Origin: Scilla litardierei
Lineage: Eukaryota > Streptophyta > Magnoliopsida > Asparagales > Asparagaceae
Reading direction: 5' to 3'
Length of the DNA stretch: 64,000 nt
Assembly (NCBI GenBank): GCA_030789695.1
Contig: CM061141.1
Coordinates: 321,162,452-321,226,451 of the forward strand
How positions within the stretch are numbered: the stretch's first letter is position 1; each line of letters begins with the position of its first letter. The notes beneath the pieces are model-generated. The model saw nothing but the letters and a program-made list of their open reading frames with translations. It ran no database searches and was not told where the DNA came from. The position numbers and the translations under genes were made by a program. Below, in pieces: positions 22,675 through 34,250 of the stretch.

Positions 22675-24396
22675 TGTTCTCCATTCTTGAGCAAAAATCT
22701 TCATCTAAATTCATCCCTACGCGCAAGGAATCTAACGTTGCTGCGGCGGTTCGTTGGAGCGTTGCGGCATCCTCAAAGCGTTCGGGAGCTTGGATTTTTA
22801 TTTCTACGGATCATCGTCGCGGTTCTTCCCTAGATCATTGATCTAGAGGTAAAACCCTATAATCCTGTAGATAAAATTAGACTAAATAATTTTTACATTG
22901 TTTTAATATACAAGTAAAAAAAAATTTAGTCTAATAAAAGAAAAAATTTCTCCAAATTACAAAGTTTTTTCTATGAAATTTTTTTCCTTTTGCCATTAAA
23001 ATTCTTCGGTGGGAAGAAGAACCGGAATGAAATCCTCCCCTCCCCCCTGACGGAGGAGGGGGCCTTCCCACAACGCCGACCATGCCCCCCCTGCAGGTGG
23101 CGGGGGGGGGGCCTTCCGCGCCGCCGCCCCCCCGCTGCAGGGGGGGCGGCCTGAGGCCGATCCCCCCCAGCAGCGGGGGGGCCTTCCGCGCCGCCGCCCC
23201 CACTGCAGGGGGCGGCCTGAGGCCGATCCCCACCTGCAGCGGGGGTTCTTCCGCGACGCCACCCCCCCGAAGCCGAGGTCCGAGGTCCGAGGTCCGAGAC
23301 CCGAGTTCGAGGCCGAGCCCGAGACCCCGAGGTCGAGCCCGAGACCCGAGTCCGAGGCCGAGCCCGAGACCCGCGTCCGAGGGCCGAGCCTGAGACCCGA
23401 GGCCGAGCCCGAGACCCGATAATCCGAGGCCGAGCCCGAGACCCGAGTCCGAGGCCGAGCCCGAGACCCGAGGCCAAGCCCGAGACCCGAGGCCGAGGCC
23501 GAGCCCGAGACCCGAGGCCGAGGGCCGAGCCCGAGACCCGAGGGCCGAGGCCGAGCCCGAGGCCCGAGGCCGAGGCTAATAGCTTATTTTTGGCCCAAAG
23601 CCATAATAATTGCGGTAAACAACTTTGCAGAACTGCGGAACGGGCCACATGTGCTTATACTAAAAATAATTTTTGGCCCGAAGCCACAAAATTCTACACA
23701 AATTCGGCTTCTTCATAATTTTAAAGAAGAATTATATTTTGCAAATTGCAATTTATGAGAAAAACTTTGTAAAATCAATAATTACATTTATATGTTCCTC
23801 TATTTATTTAAATATCTCTCTTGCAAATTATTATGTATGGTTTACTAGAATTAAAAAATATATATATATAATCATCTCAGAGATCCTGAGACCGCGTCTG
23901 CCGTTAGTTAACTAAACTAATGGTGTATGACGTTTCCACGTGGTCTACGAGATAATTATATTTTCTAGTTTACTTTTTCCATATTTTTGTGTTTGAGATA
24001 TATGCGAGGTTGGTTTAATTTATGCATGTAGCATATAAACTGCGATGGATGATTAAAATCAGTAAAATGGTGTCTTTCGGGATCGGGCCATTGCATACCT
24101 ATTTACATTTCTAGCACTTTTTCTTTTTTTTGAGAGAATTTGTACGTGAGGAAATTGTATATATAGCCAAGGCTCGGTGCAACAGCATAAGAAGACGGAT
24201 GCAGAAATACGGGACCCATCCAGGGTTTCCAAAGTTGTATTTTTCATTCTCTTTTCTTTGGGACTGTAATCGGACTTTGGACTGTTTATTATTTTGGGTA
24301 TCTGGCCGATCCCCGCATTTTTACTTATTAATTTCTTTATGCATGGATTGTTGAATTTATTTTAATTCATGCTTATCTTTAAATTGCATAGATAAA
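22675..24396 (+). other. Copia-1 untranslated leader with GC-rich repeats
   Basis: Non-coding. 23040-23265 holds C and G homopolymer runs and about 66-bp tandem units (GGCCTGAGGCCGATCCCC at 23148 and 23214). 23270-23577 is a degenerate short tandem of CGAGGCCGAGCCCGAGACC units. The remainder is AT-rich. Long open frames here are artefacts of the GC repeats. Confidence 0.75.
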
Positions 24397-25442
24397 ATGG
24401 CTAAATTGGCAAGCGTCGATTTCGAGGTACTCGATGCAGCTGGCAAGAATTACTTGAGCTGGCGAGTGGACCTGAAGTTCCACTTGCGCTCCATAGCGCT
24501 CCTGCACTCCATCCTGGCCCCCGCAGTGGCCCAATCATCGGCTCCCGTAGCATCCGATGCATCTGCTAGCAAAGCCCCAGAAGCGGCCCCTTCAGCTGGG
24601 CAGTACCTCTACCACTGTCTCTGACATGGATAAGGCGAAAGCCATTATCTATATCAGACGACACATAGATCGGACCCTGAAGGCCGAATACTTGACGGTA
24701 GAGGACCCTCTGGAGTTATGGACAGCGTTAGAGGCACGCTACAGACATCAAATTGATGTCATACTCCCGCGTGCCAGCTATGAGTGGGAGAACCTCCGGA
24801 CTTCAGGACTACAAGTCCGTTGCTGAGTACACACTCAGCACTTCACAACATCACCTCACGCCTGAAGTTGTGTGGTGAAGAAGTCTCAGAGCACCGCATG
24901 TTGGAAAAGACATTTACCTCGTTTCACGAGAAAGATGCTATCCTCATGCAGTAGTATTGTGAACGCAATTTCACGAAGTTCTCTGACCTTCTCTCTTGCC
25001 TCCTGAGGGCAGAGCAGAATAGAGACCTTTTACGTGGCCACTCATAACCAGCGCTCGACAGGCTCAGCTCCTATTCCCGAAGCCCACAGTGTTCACCCCC
25101 CGAAGTGGAAGAACAAGAAGAGGGGCAGAAAGAACAAAGGAAATGCCCATATGAAACCAGCCAATGCTCCTCCCCAAAACAAGAATAACAAAGGAAAGAA
25201 AAACTTCACTTGGAAGTGTAAGAACACTGATACAGTGTCAAATCCAAAGAAGACATGGGAGGACAAATGTCATCGTTGTGGCAGGCCTGGACAATTGGTC
25301 TAGAACCTGTCGCACACCTCGCCACTTCCAGGAACTGTATCAGGCGAGCCAGAAGCCTCCGCCTGAAACAAACATGGCAAATGTGGAAAATCCGACGAAG
25401 TTCACTTCCAAGGATTTCGAAAATGACGACCTGCTCGATTGA
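24397..25442 (+). pseudogene. Copia-1 gag, frameshifted
   Basis: The ATG at 24397 follows GATAAA. The start MAKLASVDFEVLD and then KNYLSWRVDLKFHLRS are the copia gag N-terminal pattern. Later segments in other frames carry AKAIIYIRRHIDRTLKAEYL and LELWTALEARYRHQ. A Lys/Asn-rich linker is followed by a zinc knuckle near 25264-25310 (C-H-R-C-G-R-P-G-Q..., interrupted by a frameshift) and an acidic end NDDLLD. A stop or shift occurs near 24620, 24825 and 25000. The gag would coat the particle and bind RNA. Confidence 0.8.
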
Positions 25443-25581
25443 GCCTTATCTTTATCTATGCTTTTCAAAGAATAAATTATAGCTTCATCTCTAGTATGCT
25501 TAATAAAGACGATCTTTTATTTTGAATGTATGCATTTTACATTTCCATCAATAAATTATCGTTTTTTTTTTGCTTATATAG

Positions 25582-28500
25582 ATGATGTATGAGTGCCTAG
25601 TGGACAGTGCCTCGACGCACACTATCCTTCGCGATGAATGCTATTTCAATAGCATAAGTAAATATGACAGTCCTGTCATTACAATTTCAGGACTGTCCAA
25701 AATAATCGAAGGATCTGGTGATGCAATATTATTGCTCCCAAATAACACAAGACTAAAAATCAATAATGCACTATTTTCTCCAAGATTAAATAGAAATCTC
25801 ATAAGCTTCAAGGACATCCGTTTATTAAACGGATATCACTTAGAAACTAGAGATGAAAATAAGGTTGAATACATGTATGTCACTCTTCGTAAAGATGGCC
25901 AGAAGACCATCTGCGAAATATTTAAGGGACTCCCGTTGGGTCTCTACCAAACATACATTCAACCAGTTGAAGCCAATATGACTGAGCACCAGACGTGCCA
26001 GCAAATGCCTCCATTTCAACTATGGCATAACAGACTTGGTCACCCTGGATCCATTCTGATGCGACGCATCTTATCTGAATCCCGCGGACATGATTTGAAG
26101 AACCAGAAGATTCTTCAGAAGGGTGAATTTCCTTGTCCCCCTTGTTTCAAGGGGAATCTAATAACGAGACCATCGCCCCTAAAAGTGGGTTTAGAGTCTC
26201 CTGGCTTCCTTGAGAGGATACATGGTGACATTTGCGGGCCTATTCAACCCGCAAGTTGCCCATTTCGGTACTTTCATGGTACTAATAGATGCATCCACAA
26301 AATGGTCTTTATGGATGGGTGCCTCTTGTCCACCCGTAACCTAGCTTTTCCAAAGCTGTTGGCACAGATAATTAGGTTACATGCTCATTTTCCCGATAAC
26401 CATATCAAGAAACTACGTCTTGATAATGCGGGTGAATTCACATCTCAAGTCTTCGAAGACTATTGCACAGGCAACGGGTATAGAAGTTGAACATCCAGTA
26501 GCTCATGTTCACCACCCAGAATGGATTAGCAGAGTCTTTTATAAAGAGACTCCAATGGATTGCACGTCCATTGCTTATGCAATCCCAATTGCCGGTGGAT
26601 GCTTGGGGGCATGCTATTCTGCATGCCGCATCTCTTATTAGGATACGCCCCTCTGGAGGAAATACATTATCCCCGATGCAACTAGCATACGGCTCAACTC
26701 CAGATATATCGCATTTGAGAATATTTGGTTGTGCGGTCTATGTTCCAATAGCACCACCTCAGAGGACCAAAATGGGTCCTCAACGTCGTCTAGGAATCTA
26801 TATTGGTTTTGATTCACCCTCGATTATTAGATACCTAGAACCCCTAACAGGGGACGCATTTAAGGCACGCCTTGCGGATTGTGAATTCGATGAGAAAACT
26901 TTTCCAAAGTTGGGTAAACATTCCAAGAAGCCTGAAGCTTCGGAGACCATTAATTGGGAAAATAAGTCTTTGTCCTTTTATGATCCGCATACAAATCTGG
27001 TGTGAAGATGAGATCCTGAAGATCCTTCACATCCAGAATACAGTACACCAATTGCCGGATAAATTCACGGACAGCCAGAAGATTGTCCGTTCACACGTCC
27101 CTGCTGCTAACACTCCAGCTAGGATTGACATCCCTATAAATGGATGCAATCCACCCGCATCAGAAATGGCTGTACCTCAATTGAAAAGAGGACGGCCACC
27201 AGGTTCAAAAGATAAAGTTCCTCGAAAGAGGAAGATTCCTGGTGAAAATAAGATTATCCCTCCACAGGATACTGAGCTCAGGACAGCTATCTCTCCCCTC
27301 CTAATTTCCCCCGCAGAGGAAACATTAGGAGAAACATCATTAAACTTTGTACGTACTGGGGAGGTACTGGGACCGACATAGCACAGTCGTCGACGACGAT
27401 TTTGCGTTCACTATTGCCGTTCACGTCGCTGAATACGACGATGACGTCGAACCACTTTCTCTAGCAGATTGTAAACGCGGAGATGATTGGCCAAAGTGGG
27501 ACGAGGCGATAAGAGTAGAGCTGGACTCACTCTCGAAACGCAAAGTCTTTGGACCTGTAGTCCAAACACCAGTAGGTGTTAGACCTGTGGGATATAAGTG
27601 GGTTTTCATTAGAAAAAGAAATGAAGAAAATCTGATCGTCCGCTACCAGGCGCGTCTTGTAGCAAAGGGTTTTTCCCAAAGACCGGGTATCGATTATGAA
27701 GATACATACTCCCCGGTAATGGACGCTAATACATTCAGATTTTTAATAAGCCTATCATCTCTGACAAGCCTAGAAATGCAGCTCATGGACGTTGTGACTG
27801 GCATATCTTTATGGCGATTTAGATAAAAAGATCTATATGAAACTACCAGATGGGTTTAACTTACCCACAGAGATGAAAGAGATACCTCGGGACGTATTCT
27901 CTGTTAGACTACATAGATCCTTGTATGGACTAAAACAGTCGGGCAAGATGTGGTATAACAGACTAAGTGATATCCTTGCACAGCAAGGATTCACTAATAA
28001 CGAAGTCTGCCCGTGCATCTTTATCAAAAGAACGGGAAAAGGATTCGTCATCATCGCAGTTTACATTGATGACTTAAATCTCATAGGCTCTCCAGCAGAG
28101 ATTAATGAGATATCTGCAAGGCTAAAGCACACTTTTGAAATGAAAGACCTAGGCAAAACGAAGTATTGCCTTAGCTTGCAGATTGAACACCTACAAGGTG
28201 GAATCCTTCTACATCAATCCAATTATACCAGGAAGCTTTTAAATACGTTCCAAATGGTTAAATGTCATCCTTTATGTACCCCTATGGTCGTGAGATCATT
28301 AGACGTACAAAAGGACCCCTTCCGGCCTCTGGAAGAGGGGGAGGAGATACTGAGGGTCCAGAAGTACCCTACCTAAGTGCCATTGGTGCACTTCTCTATC
28401 TGGCTAACTGCACGTGTCCCGATATAGCGTTTGCAGTCAATCTCCTAGCCAGACACAGTGCAGCGCCTACAAAGCGCCACTGGAATGGAGTAAAGCATCT

Positions 28501-29068
28501 TCTGCGATACCTCCAGGGTTCCGTAGACCTTGGACTTTACTACCAGAGAGGTGCCTCCTCCGATTTACTTGGTTATGCCGATGCAGGCTATCTTTCAGAT
28601 CTGCATACGGCAAAATCACAGACTGGTTTTGTTTTTACCTACGGAGGAACTGCTATCTCCTGGAGATCGGTAAAACAAACCACTACTGCTACATCTTCTA
28701 ACCATGCAGAGCTCATCGCGATCCATGAAGCGAGCAGAGAATGTTTTTGGCTACGCTCCGTCGTCCAACACATCCTCCAATCCACTGGCCTGAAGACCGG
28801 TGATCTGGAGCCTACTGCCCTATTCGAAGACAACGCCGCGTGCATTGCTCAGCTTCAGAAGGGCTACATCAAAGGCGACAGGACAAAGCACATTTCTCCC
28901 AAGTTTTTCTGGACGCACGAGCAGAAGAACGACAAGCAGATTGAAGTTCGACAGATCCAGTCATGCAACAACTTAGCTGATCTTTTTACTAAGGCATTGC
29001 CTAAATGTACTTTTGTAAAGCTTGTAAAGAACATTGGTATGCAACAGTTGAAAGACCTGCAAGCCTGA
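25582..29068 (+). pseudogene. Copia-1 pol (protease, integrase, RT, RNase H), several frameshifts
   Basis: Order of domains seen. Protease has ECLVDSASTHTIL, a D-S-A in place of the usual D-S/T-G. The integrase zinc finger has LWHNRLGHPG...CPPCFKGN. The integrase core has HGDICGPI and LRLDNAGEF. RT runs from GYKWVFIRKRNEENLIVRY through GFSQRPGIDYEDTYSPVMD and SLYGLKQSGKMWYNRL to YIDD at 28062-28073. RNase H has YADAGYLSDL, SSNHAELIA and FEDNAACIAQL, and ends NLADLFTKALP. Frame breaks lie near 26490, 27005, 27350, 27825 and 28330, so no full polyprotein can be read. The last ORF, 28262-29068, is clean. Confidence 0.88.
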
Positions 29069-29080
29069 AGCTTGTACGGA

Positions 29081-29089
29081 TCAGGGGGA
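29081..29089 (+). other. Copia-1 polypurine tract candidate
   Basis: AGGGGGAGT lies just after the pol stop. The expected LTR does not follow within the next 120 bp, so either a second tract nearer the lost LTR was used or this one lies upstream of extra tail sequence. Confidence 0.45.
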
Positions 29090-29200
29090 GTAACCTGTGG
29101 GTTGCACTCTTTTTCCCTTAAGCTGTTGGGTTTTCCCACTGGGTTTTTTCACAGCTAAGGTTTTAACGAGGCAAACACACTTACTCTGGATCCAGAAGTA

Positions 29201-29275
29201 TAGGGTTGAAACAATGTGGCACACATTGAAGAAGAGGCCTGCCAGATAGTTTCTCCAAGGAAAAATCATCCAACG
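29201..29275 (+). repeat. 75-bp direct repeat, right copy
   Basis: TAGGGTTGAAACAATGTGG...CATCCAACG. It matches 22302-22376 and is followed by what appears to be the continuation of the host LTR. Confidence 0.95.
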
Positions 29276-30347
29276 CAATAACTTCCTTTTGCCGCAAAAG
29301 TCTGACTGAAGCCCCATGGTGCAAAGCCTACTCCTTGCATTTACTAGCACATGCCGCAACTTCAGAGCTGGAGATAGCCGCAGCTTTGTCCTTCCCAAGT
29401 CCTTGTTTTGAGCTTATTTAATACCCTATCTATTACTCTTTGCAGGCACAAAACGAGGAGGTGGGGCATCAAAAATCAACAGAGGCCAAAAACAAAAGGC
29501 TGCTCAAAAATATCCAAGGACACATCATGGCCTAACCCTACCTGCCATCATCTTGCCGTAACAAACATCTTCATCTCAAAACATCAACCTCGGGTTTAAC
29601 AAGCTACTGAGACACATCTCTCGCATCAGAGCACAGAACCTCCTTGCAGCTGCCATGAAGAAGAAGGCAACGAGCTCATATCCCTCTGACGTGCTTCATC
29701 CCGTCCTTGCAGTTCCTCTTTAAGCTGCCGTAATCAACTCTGCCTCGTCGTCGCATTGCCACGAAGAAGTCGAAGAGGAGGCGCCATCGGAGTTCTCCCA
29801 TCGAATCTAGCAGTCGGTGTGTCGAAGTCAGAGACATCAACACTACCGAAGTTGTCGCCGCCATCGACTCCTTGCTGTCGGTGTCGAAGTCGGAGACGTC
29901 AACTTTGTCGAAGCCCATGCTGCCGTTGACCCATCGTCGGAGAAGCTCGGAGCCCGTCGTCGTGCCACATTGCAACACCAAAGCACCGTCGAACGTCGTG
30001 CCCGCTGTTGTCGAGGAGAAGATCAAGAAGATCACATTGTTGTCGCCGTGAGTCGAGGTTAACGCCGATAGCTCGTTGTCATATCATCATCATTGTCGGA
30101 ACCCTACTTGCCATTGCCGCTGACAACACGTTGCCAAAGTCTCCTCATCGCTGGAGTTGCTGCTGATCGCCACCACCTCATCTGAGCCTTCGCCGTCGAA
30201 AAGGAGGTGGCGCCAGAGTCGATCTTCCATATTCCATTGAGTTGCCGACCGGAGCATCCCAAGCGAACTCGGCGGATTCGAGTCGAAGAGAAGACTCCAT
30301 CGAGACGTCGCCAAAGGAGAAGGCGAAGTCTCTGCTACATTCACTAA
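29276..30347 (+). other. Continuation of the split solo LTR
   Basis: No protein-coding gene is recognised. Open frames on both strands are short and repeat-rich (TCGTCG-type triplets at 29740-30330). By position it belongs to the LTR that begins at 21923. Confidence 0.45.
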
Positions 30348-30798
30348 GGGCATGTTCTTTTGCCAAGAACAGGGGTAGGAATGGGAATATGGACACTATT
30401 CCTGCACTATTCATCCTATTCCAAGTTTGTATTCCAATCTATTGTCCTTTTGGGCGTGGAATAGAATCCTACGTGGCTATTCCAATTTGGTAATGATGAT
30501 CACTTTTGTATTCCAAGCTTTTTGCTTGGAATACAATGGAATCCTTGGGAATGGTGGGCCCCACTATCTTATCTCTCTCTTTCTCTCCCCTCAAACTCAT
30601 CCACTTTCCATTTTTTTCATTCCAACTCTCTAATCCCAAAAGAACACAAGAATAGAATGAGGACCCCACTTTCTATTCCAAACCCCACTTTCCATACTCT
30701 ATTCCATCCAAAAGAACACAAAACTCCATTTTCTCTCTCCTTAGAGTACAAACTTTCCCCTATTCCATTCTTCTCTATTCCAGCAAAAGAATAGGCCC
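30348..30798. mobile_element. Harbinger-like MITE 1, 451 bp
   Basis: Ends GGGCATGTTCTTTTGCC and (complemented) GGGCCTATTCTTTTGCT form a terminal inverted repeat. The 3-bp target-site duplication is TAA at 30345-30347 and 30799-30801. No coding capacity. Subterminal CCAAAAGAACAC-like motifs recur. A 3-bp TAA/TTA duplication with GGGCCTGTT-type ends fits PIF/Harbinger (Tourist) MITEs. Confidence 0.8.
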
Positions 30799-30826
30799 TA
30801 AGTTGAGTCGAAAAGCAGCTCCCTTA

Positions 30827-31425
30827 GGGCCTGTTCTTTTGGCCAATTCCTGAGATGGGAATCTCATTTTTGAACTGTTCATGTCAGAGGCGATGGAATC
30901 CGGCTTAATTTTCTTAGGCCTGTTCTTTTGTGCGTTGTTTTTTTTGGATTATCTTGCCGACGTGACCTTGTGTCAGGTGGATTGTGGAGGGGTTTTGCAA
31001 GCGAAGAGTTTTGGTCGGATTACAGAGGAATCCGCAGCAGTGGGCCCCTCTATCTCTCTCGCGCCCAATCAAAACGGCAATTTCCTGGGTTTTTTTTGCT
31101 TTCGCATTGCAGCACGTAATTGGTGGGCCCCCCTCTCTCGCGCCCTATCAAAACGGTGATTTCACTCTTTTTTAATTTTAATTAATTTTAATTAGTATTA
31201 TATTACCGAATGTAATTTAGGATGTGGACCACATACCATTTTCTTCAATCAACTTTCTTCATCCAAAAGAACACACTACACGGAGTGGGCCCCACTTCAA
31301 TTTTCCAACTCCACAATCCAACCCCACTTTCCAACAAAAGAACACACTACACCAAATTTCTCTCTCATCAGAATCCACACTTCTCAACTTTTCTCAATTA
31401 TACTTTCCTCCAAAAGAACAGGCCC
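30827..31425. mobile_element. Harbinger-like MITE 2, 599 bp
   Basis: Terminal inverted repeat GGGCCTGTTCTTTTGG...CCAAAAGAACAGGCCC with TTA duplications at 30824-30826 and 31426-31428. It is of the same family as MITE 1 but with different internal sequence, and lies 28 bp from it. No coding capacity. Confidence 0.85.
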
Positions 31426-32149
31426 TTAGGCAAACTCGAGAGAACGGCGTGCTGACGTGGAGAAGCCCGCGTGAAGATGAAAGTGCAGGGATATTAGCTG
31501 ACGTGGAAAAGAATTAAAAGGAGTTTCTTTGCGCACAGACCGAGGTTAAATAATTTTGAACTGGAATTGCTTTATGCACAGACATACTTGTGTACTAAAA
31601 TTTAAAGGGCTACGGATTGAGATCCAGGAGTCAGATCGAGACACCGTTTACGCCAGACTGGAGCTGACGCCGGGCTGAACGACAGAGACAACACACCATC
31701 AAAATCTGAGCATTTCTAAACCCTTTACGTTATCATTATATTTGTGATTGTGTGTAGATCTCTGTAGGAGAAACTTTACCGTTATTGTGTATTTTGAGAC
31801 TTGTCTGGTTGGGGCTAGACAAGAGGGTCTTGACGTGTTGTTGCAGTCAAGATACGCATTTACTAGGTTGATAGGGTTCTGTACTTGTTGAGTGTGGAAT
31901 AGTCTAGGTGGAGAGTTGGAGCTAGGACCCCATTGTAGGTGTACAGAAGGATCTTATTAATGCTAGTATTTGCTTGGGGGCTGGACGTAAGTCGTTGATG
32001 CGACCGAACCAGGGTAAATCTATGCATACTCTGTGATTGTCTCTTATTTACTCTGCTTGTGATTTTAACTGCATGTGATTTCTCGTGGGTTGCACGAGAA
32101 TAATTTTATAAGCCTATTCCCCACTCTAGGCTAGGATCCAGATCCAACA

Positions 32150-32494
32150 GGTCTCTCGACTTTTTACCGACGACACCTTATGATCGTTCAATGGCGAAGG
32201 GGTGGCCCTTCGACGTACAGCTGACGATAAGAGAGATTTGTTCAGTGGAAAAGGGGGGCCCCTTTGACTTATGGCTGACGATGTGAGAGAGTCGTTTAGT
32301 GGCCAATGTGTGGCCCCTTCGACTTATGGCTAACGACACAAGAGAGTCGTTCAGTGGCAAATGGGTGGCCCTTTGACTTACGACTGACGATGCGTTAGGG
32401 TCGTTCAGTGGCAAAGGGGTGTCCTCTCGACATGTTAGGGCCGTCCAGAGTCGAAATGGTGGCCATTCGACTTACGGTTAACGACACGTTAGGG
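32150..32494. repeat. Tandem satellite, right block
   Basis: Same 54-57 bp units as 21055-21922, about six diverged copies with the CGACTTACGGCTGACGAC core. The block ends at a GTTAGGGTTTACATGGG junction into unrelated sequence. Confidence 0.85.
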
Positions 32495-32790
32495 TTTACA
32501 TGGGTTTCATAAATATGAGTTTGATTCATCTAGGTTTCCTCAAGGATATGATCCTTTTGTGGGGGAGTCTGATGGGAATCTTGTCATAAATTTCATAAAT
32601 GCTCTATCGAAGAAAGTTGTGTCGAAAAGGAAGCAGAATTTATTTGATGAAAATCTTGCTTTATTGAAGAAAGTAAAAAGAGTACATGAATTTCCAAATT
32701 TCTTCGGGGGTTGCTTGCGTCACACGCTTTTTATTTGACCTTGAGCTTAGAAGATTTATTAGGTGACCACCTTAGTGACGGGCGATGCCG
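32495..32790. other. Unassigned sequence next to the Tat-like gag
   Basis: No coding potential recognised. A GTGGGGGAGTCTG purine run on the plus strand near 32558 resembles a polypurine tract, but no LTR start is recognised beside it. Confidence 0.35.
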
Positions 32791-34216
32791 TCATCTTGTC
32801 CTTTTGCTTTGAGGCCCCTCCTTGCTGGGTTGATCGTTGACCGGGTTTTTGGTATGCACATGTTTGACCAGTGCATCGATCTCCTTTTTTAATGTCCAGC
32901 AGTCGTTGGTATTATGCCCATAGTCGTTGTGGTACTTGCAGAACTTGAGGTTGTCCCTTTTCTCATATTTGCCTTTCTTGTCAGATTCTTGGACCAGTGG
33001 GGCATAAGTGAGGACCTTCGTCTTGGGTGCGCTTGGCCTCGCATAAGTTGGGCGCTCCTTGCTCGAGGGCTTCTCTCTTTCAGCCTCTTGTCCCGAGATT
33101 CCTGGTGAGGGGTTCCCTGAGTTGGTCTTTCCCGCCTGGTGTCTCCACGGCTTGCTGTGGTGCCTTTCCCAATAGCTTCAGTCGGTTCCTCCGCTTCTTT
33201 GGATATGATGAACAGATCTGATATATTGAACATATCCGTGAGGCTGTTAGGCGGGAACTGGTGGAGCGCCTTCATAAATGTTTGTCCTGCACCGCTTGAG
33301 TGAAATCTGTGATGACGGCATCTCCTTTACTTCGAGCCTTTCGTCGTTGAATCGCTGGACGAAGGCTCGGATTGATTCCTTATCCTTCTGCTTGAATGTA
33401 AAGAGGTGGAAGGACTCCCTCTTGGGGCGTCGACCTGCGACGAATTACTTGCAGAACAAATCGACTAATTTGTCAAATGACCCGATACAGCCGTCGGGTA
33501 ATTCGTCGTATTCCACCATCTTGAAAATGGTAGCGTGGAAAGCTCGGTAGAGGTACGGCTCATCGGCCCCATGAAGCAGCATCATATTTAGATACTTGCG
33601 GATGTGCGACCACGGGTCGCCTTTGCCATCATATGCTAGCAAGGCAGGGAGTTTCAACTTTGGAATAGAAGGAGCGGAGGTGATGTTATCCTTCAATGGG
33701 GTTTGCCGAAGTGTGAACTGGATGAGTAGGGATCAACCTTCCCCACCTTGCATGTATGTAGCTCCTGAGGATTGGTTTGGGATTTCTTCTCTCCTCCCAT
33801 ATCCACCTGTAAGATTGAGAGAGTTGTAACCTGGGGAACCCCGTATATTACCAGATCCAAGATGTTGCGGGTCGCCTCCTTATAGTTGCAGGGAGTGGGT
33901 CCTCCCAGGAAATCGAAGGAACGATGGTCATTCCCCCCTTCGTCGTATTGGTGAGATGTGATGGAACCATGCTTTGACGCACCAGAGTCGCCAACACACT
34001 GAGACTCTTGTCGACCCGATCTGCAAATTGGTCGAACTTCTTCTGGCTCACCTTAGGTTCTTTGGTGGCCTTCCCAGGTCGTTTTGACTGGGACGTAGAG
34101 TCCGACGCATCCTCCACCAGGACGCTGTTTGCTTTTTGTTTCTCCTTCGGACCTTTGCTCTGTCCGATGTTGCTGGGTTTAGCCGACATAGCTTTTTGAT
34201 TACTTTGGGATGTCAA
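32791..34216 (-). pseudogene. Tat-like Ty3/gypsy gag, broken
   Basis: The start at 34216 (MTSQSNQKAMSAKPS) is 15 bp from the primer-binding site. Lys/Ser-rich beginning, then a coiled piece (KKFDQFADRVDKSLSVLATL). The gag core near 33445-33696 reads PKLKLPALLAYDGKGDPWSH...YRAFHATIF, and after a stop continues FTFKQKDKESIRAFVQRFNDE. The C-terminal zinc-binding segment is near 32900-32960 (FCKYHNDYGHNTNDCWTLKKEI, a C-H-H-C spacing typical of Tat gag). Stops and shifts near 33850, 33445 and 33260 disable it. No protease or RT follows, so the element is truncated at its 3' side. Confidence 0.75.
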
Positions 34217-34230
34217 GATGGTTAACTGTT

Positions 34231-34248
34231 TCCCACAGACGGCGCCAA
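34231..34248 (-). other. Primer-binding site of the Tat-like element
   Basis: The minus strand reads TTGGCGCCGTCTGTGGGA, a priming sequence typical of Tat-like gypsy elements. It is two bases inside the LTR. Confidence 0.75.
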
Positions 34249-34250
34249 AC

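Larger units (their letters stand above)
22377..29200 (+). mobile_element. Copia-1 (gag and pol in separate frames), 5' LTR only
   Basis: 5' LTR 22377-22661, priming site, GC-rich leader, gag (24397-25442) and pol in the order protease-integrase-RT-RNase H (25582-29068), followed by a GGGGGAG tract at 29081-29089 and a short tail. The expected 3' LTR (TGTTATGAATGAGG) is not present. Instead a 75-bp repeat of the left-hand target sequence begins at 29201. The same lineage is represented by copia-2 and probably copia-3 in this window. I do not assign a named lineage. Confidence 0.8.
21923..32149 (+). mobile_element. Long solo LTR (SIRE-like) split by later insertions
   Basis: It starts TGTTGGAAGCGACGATC and ends GATCCAGATCCAACA. 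It lies inside the satellite with flanks ggtcc (21918-21922) and ggtct (32150-32154), a target-site duplication with one mismatch. No gag or pol of its own lies between the ends once the inserted copia-1 and the two MITEs are removed, leaving roughly 2.2 kb of LTR. A TATA-like CTTATAAAAACCC lies at 22283-22295. Sequence 31430-32149 has the features of an LTR 3' half. Orientation plus is inferred from the TATA position. Confidence 0.65.

Noticed and set aside
22971..23648. 225-codon Gly/Arg/Pro frame and overlapping frames in the copia-1 leader
   Set aside because: Product of the CGAGGCCGAGCCCGAG short tandem; open in several frames and not conserved in copia-2.
29676..30414. Frames on both strands of about 80-120 codons
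   Set aside because: Triplet-type low-complexity (TCGTCG) sequence within an LTR; no recognisable domain.
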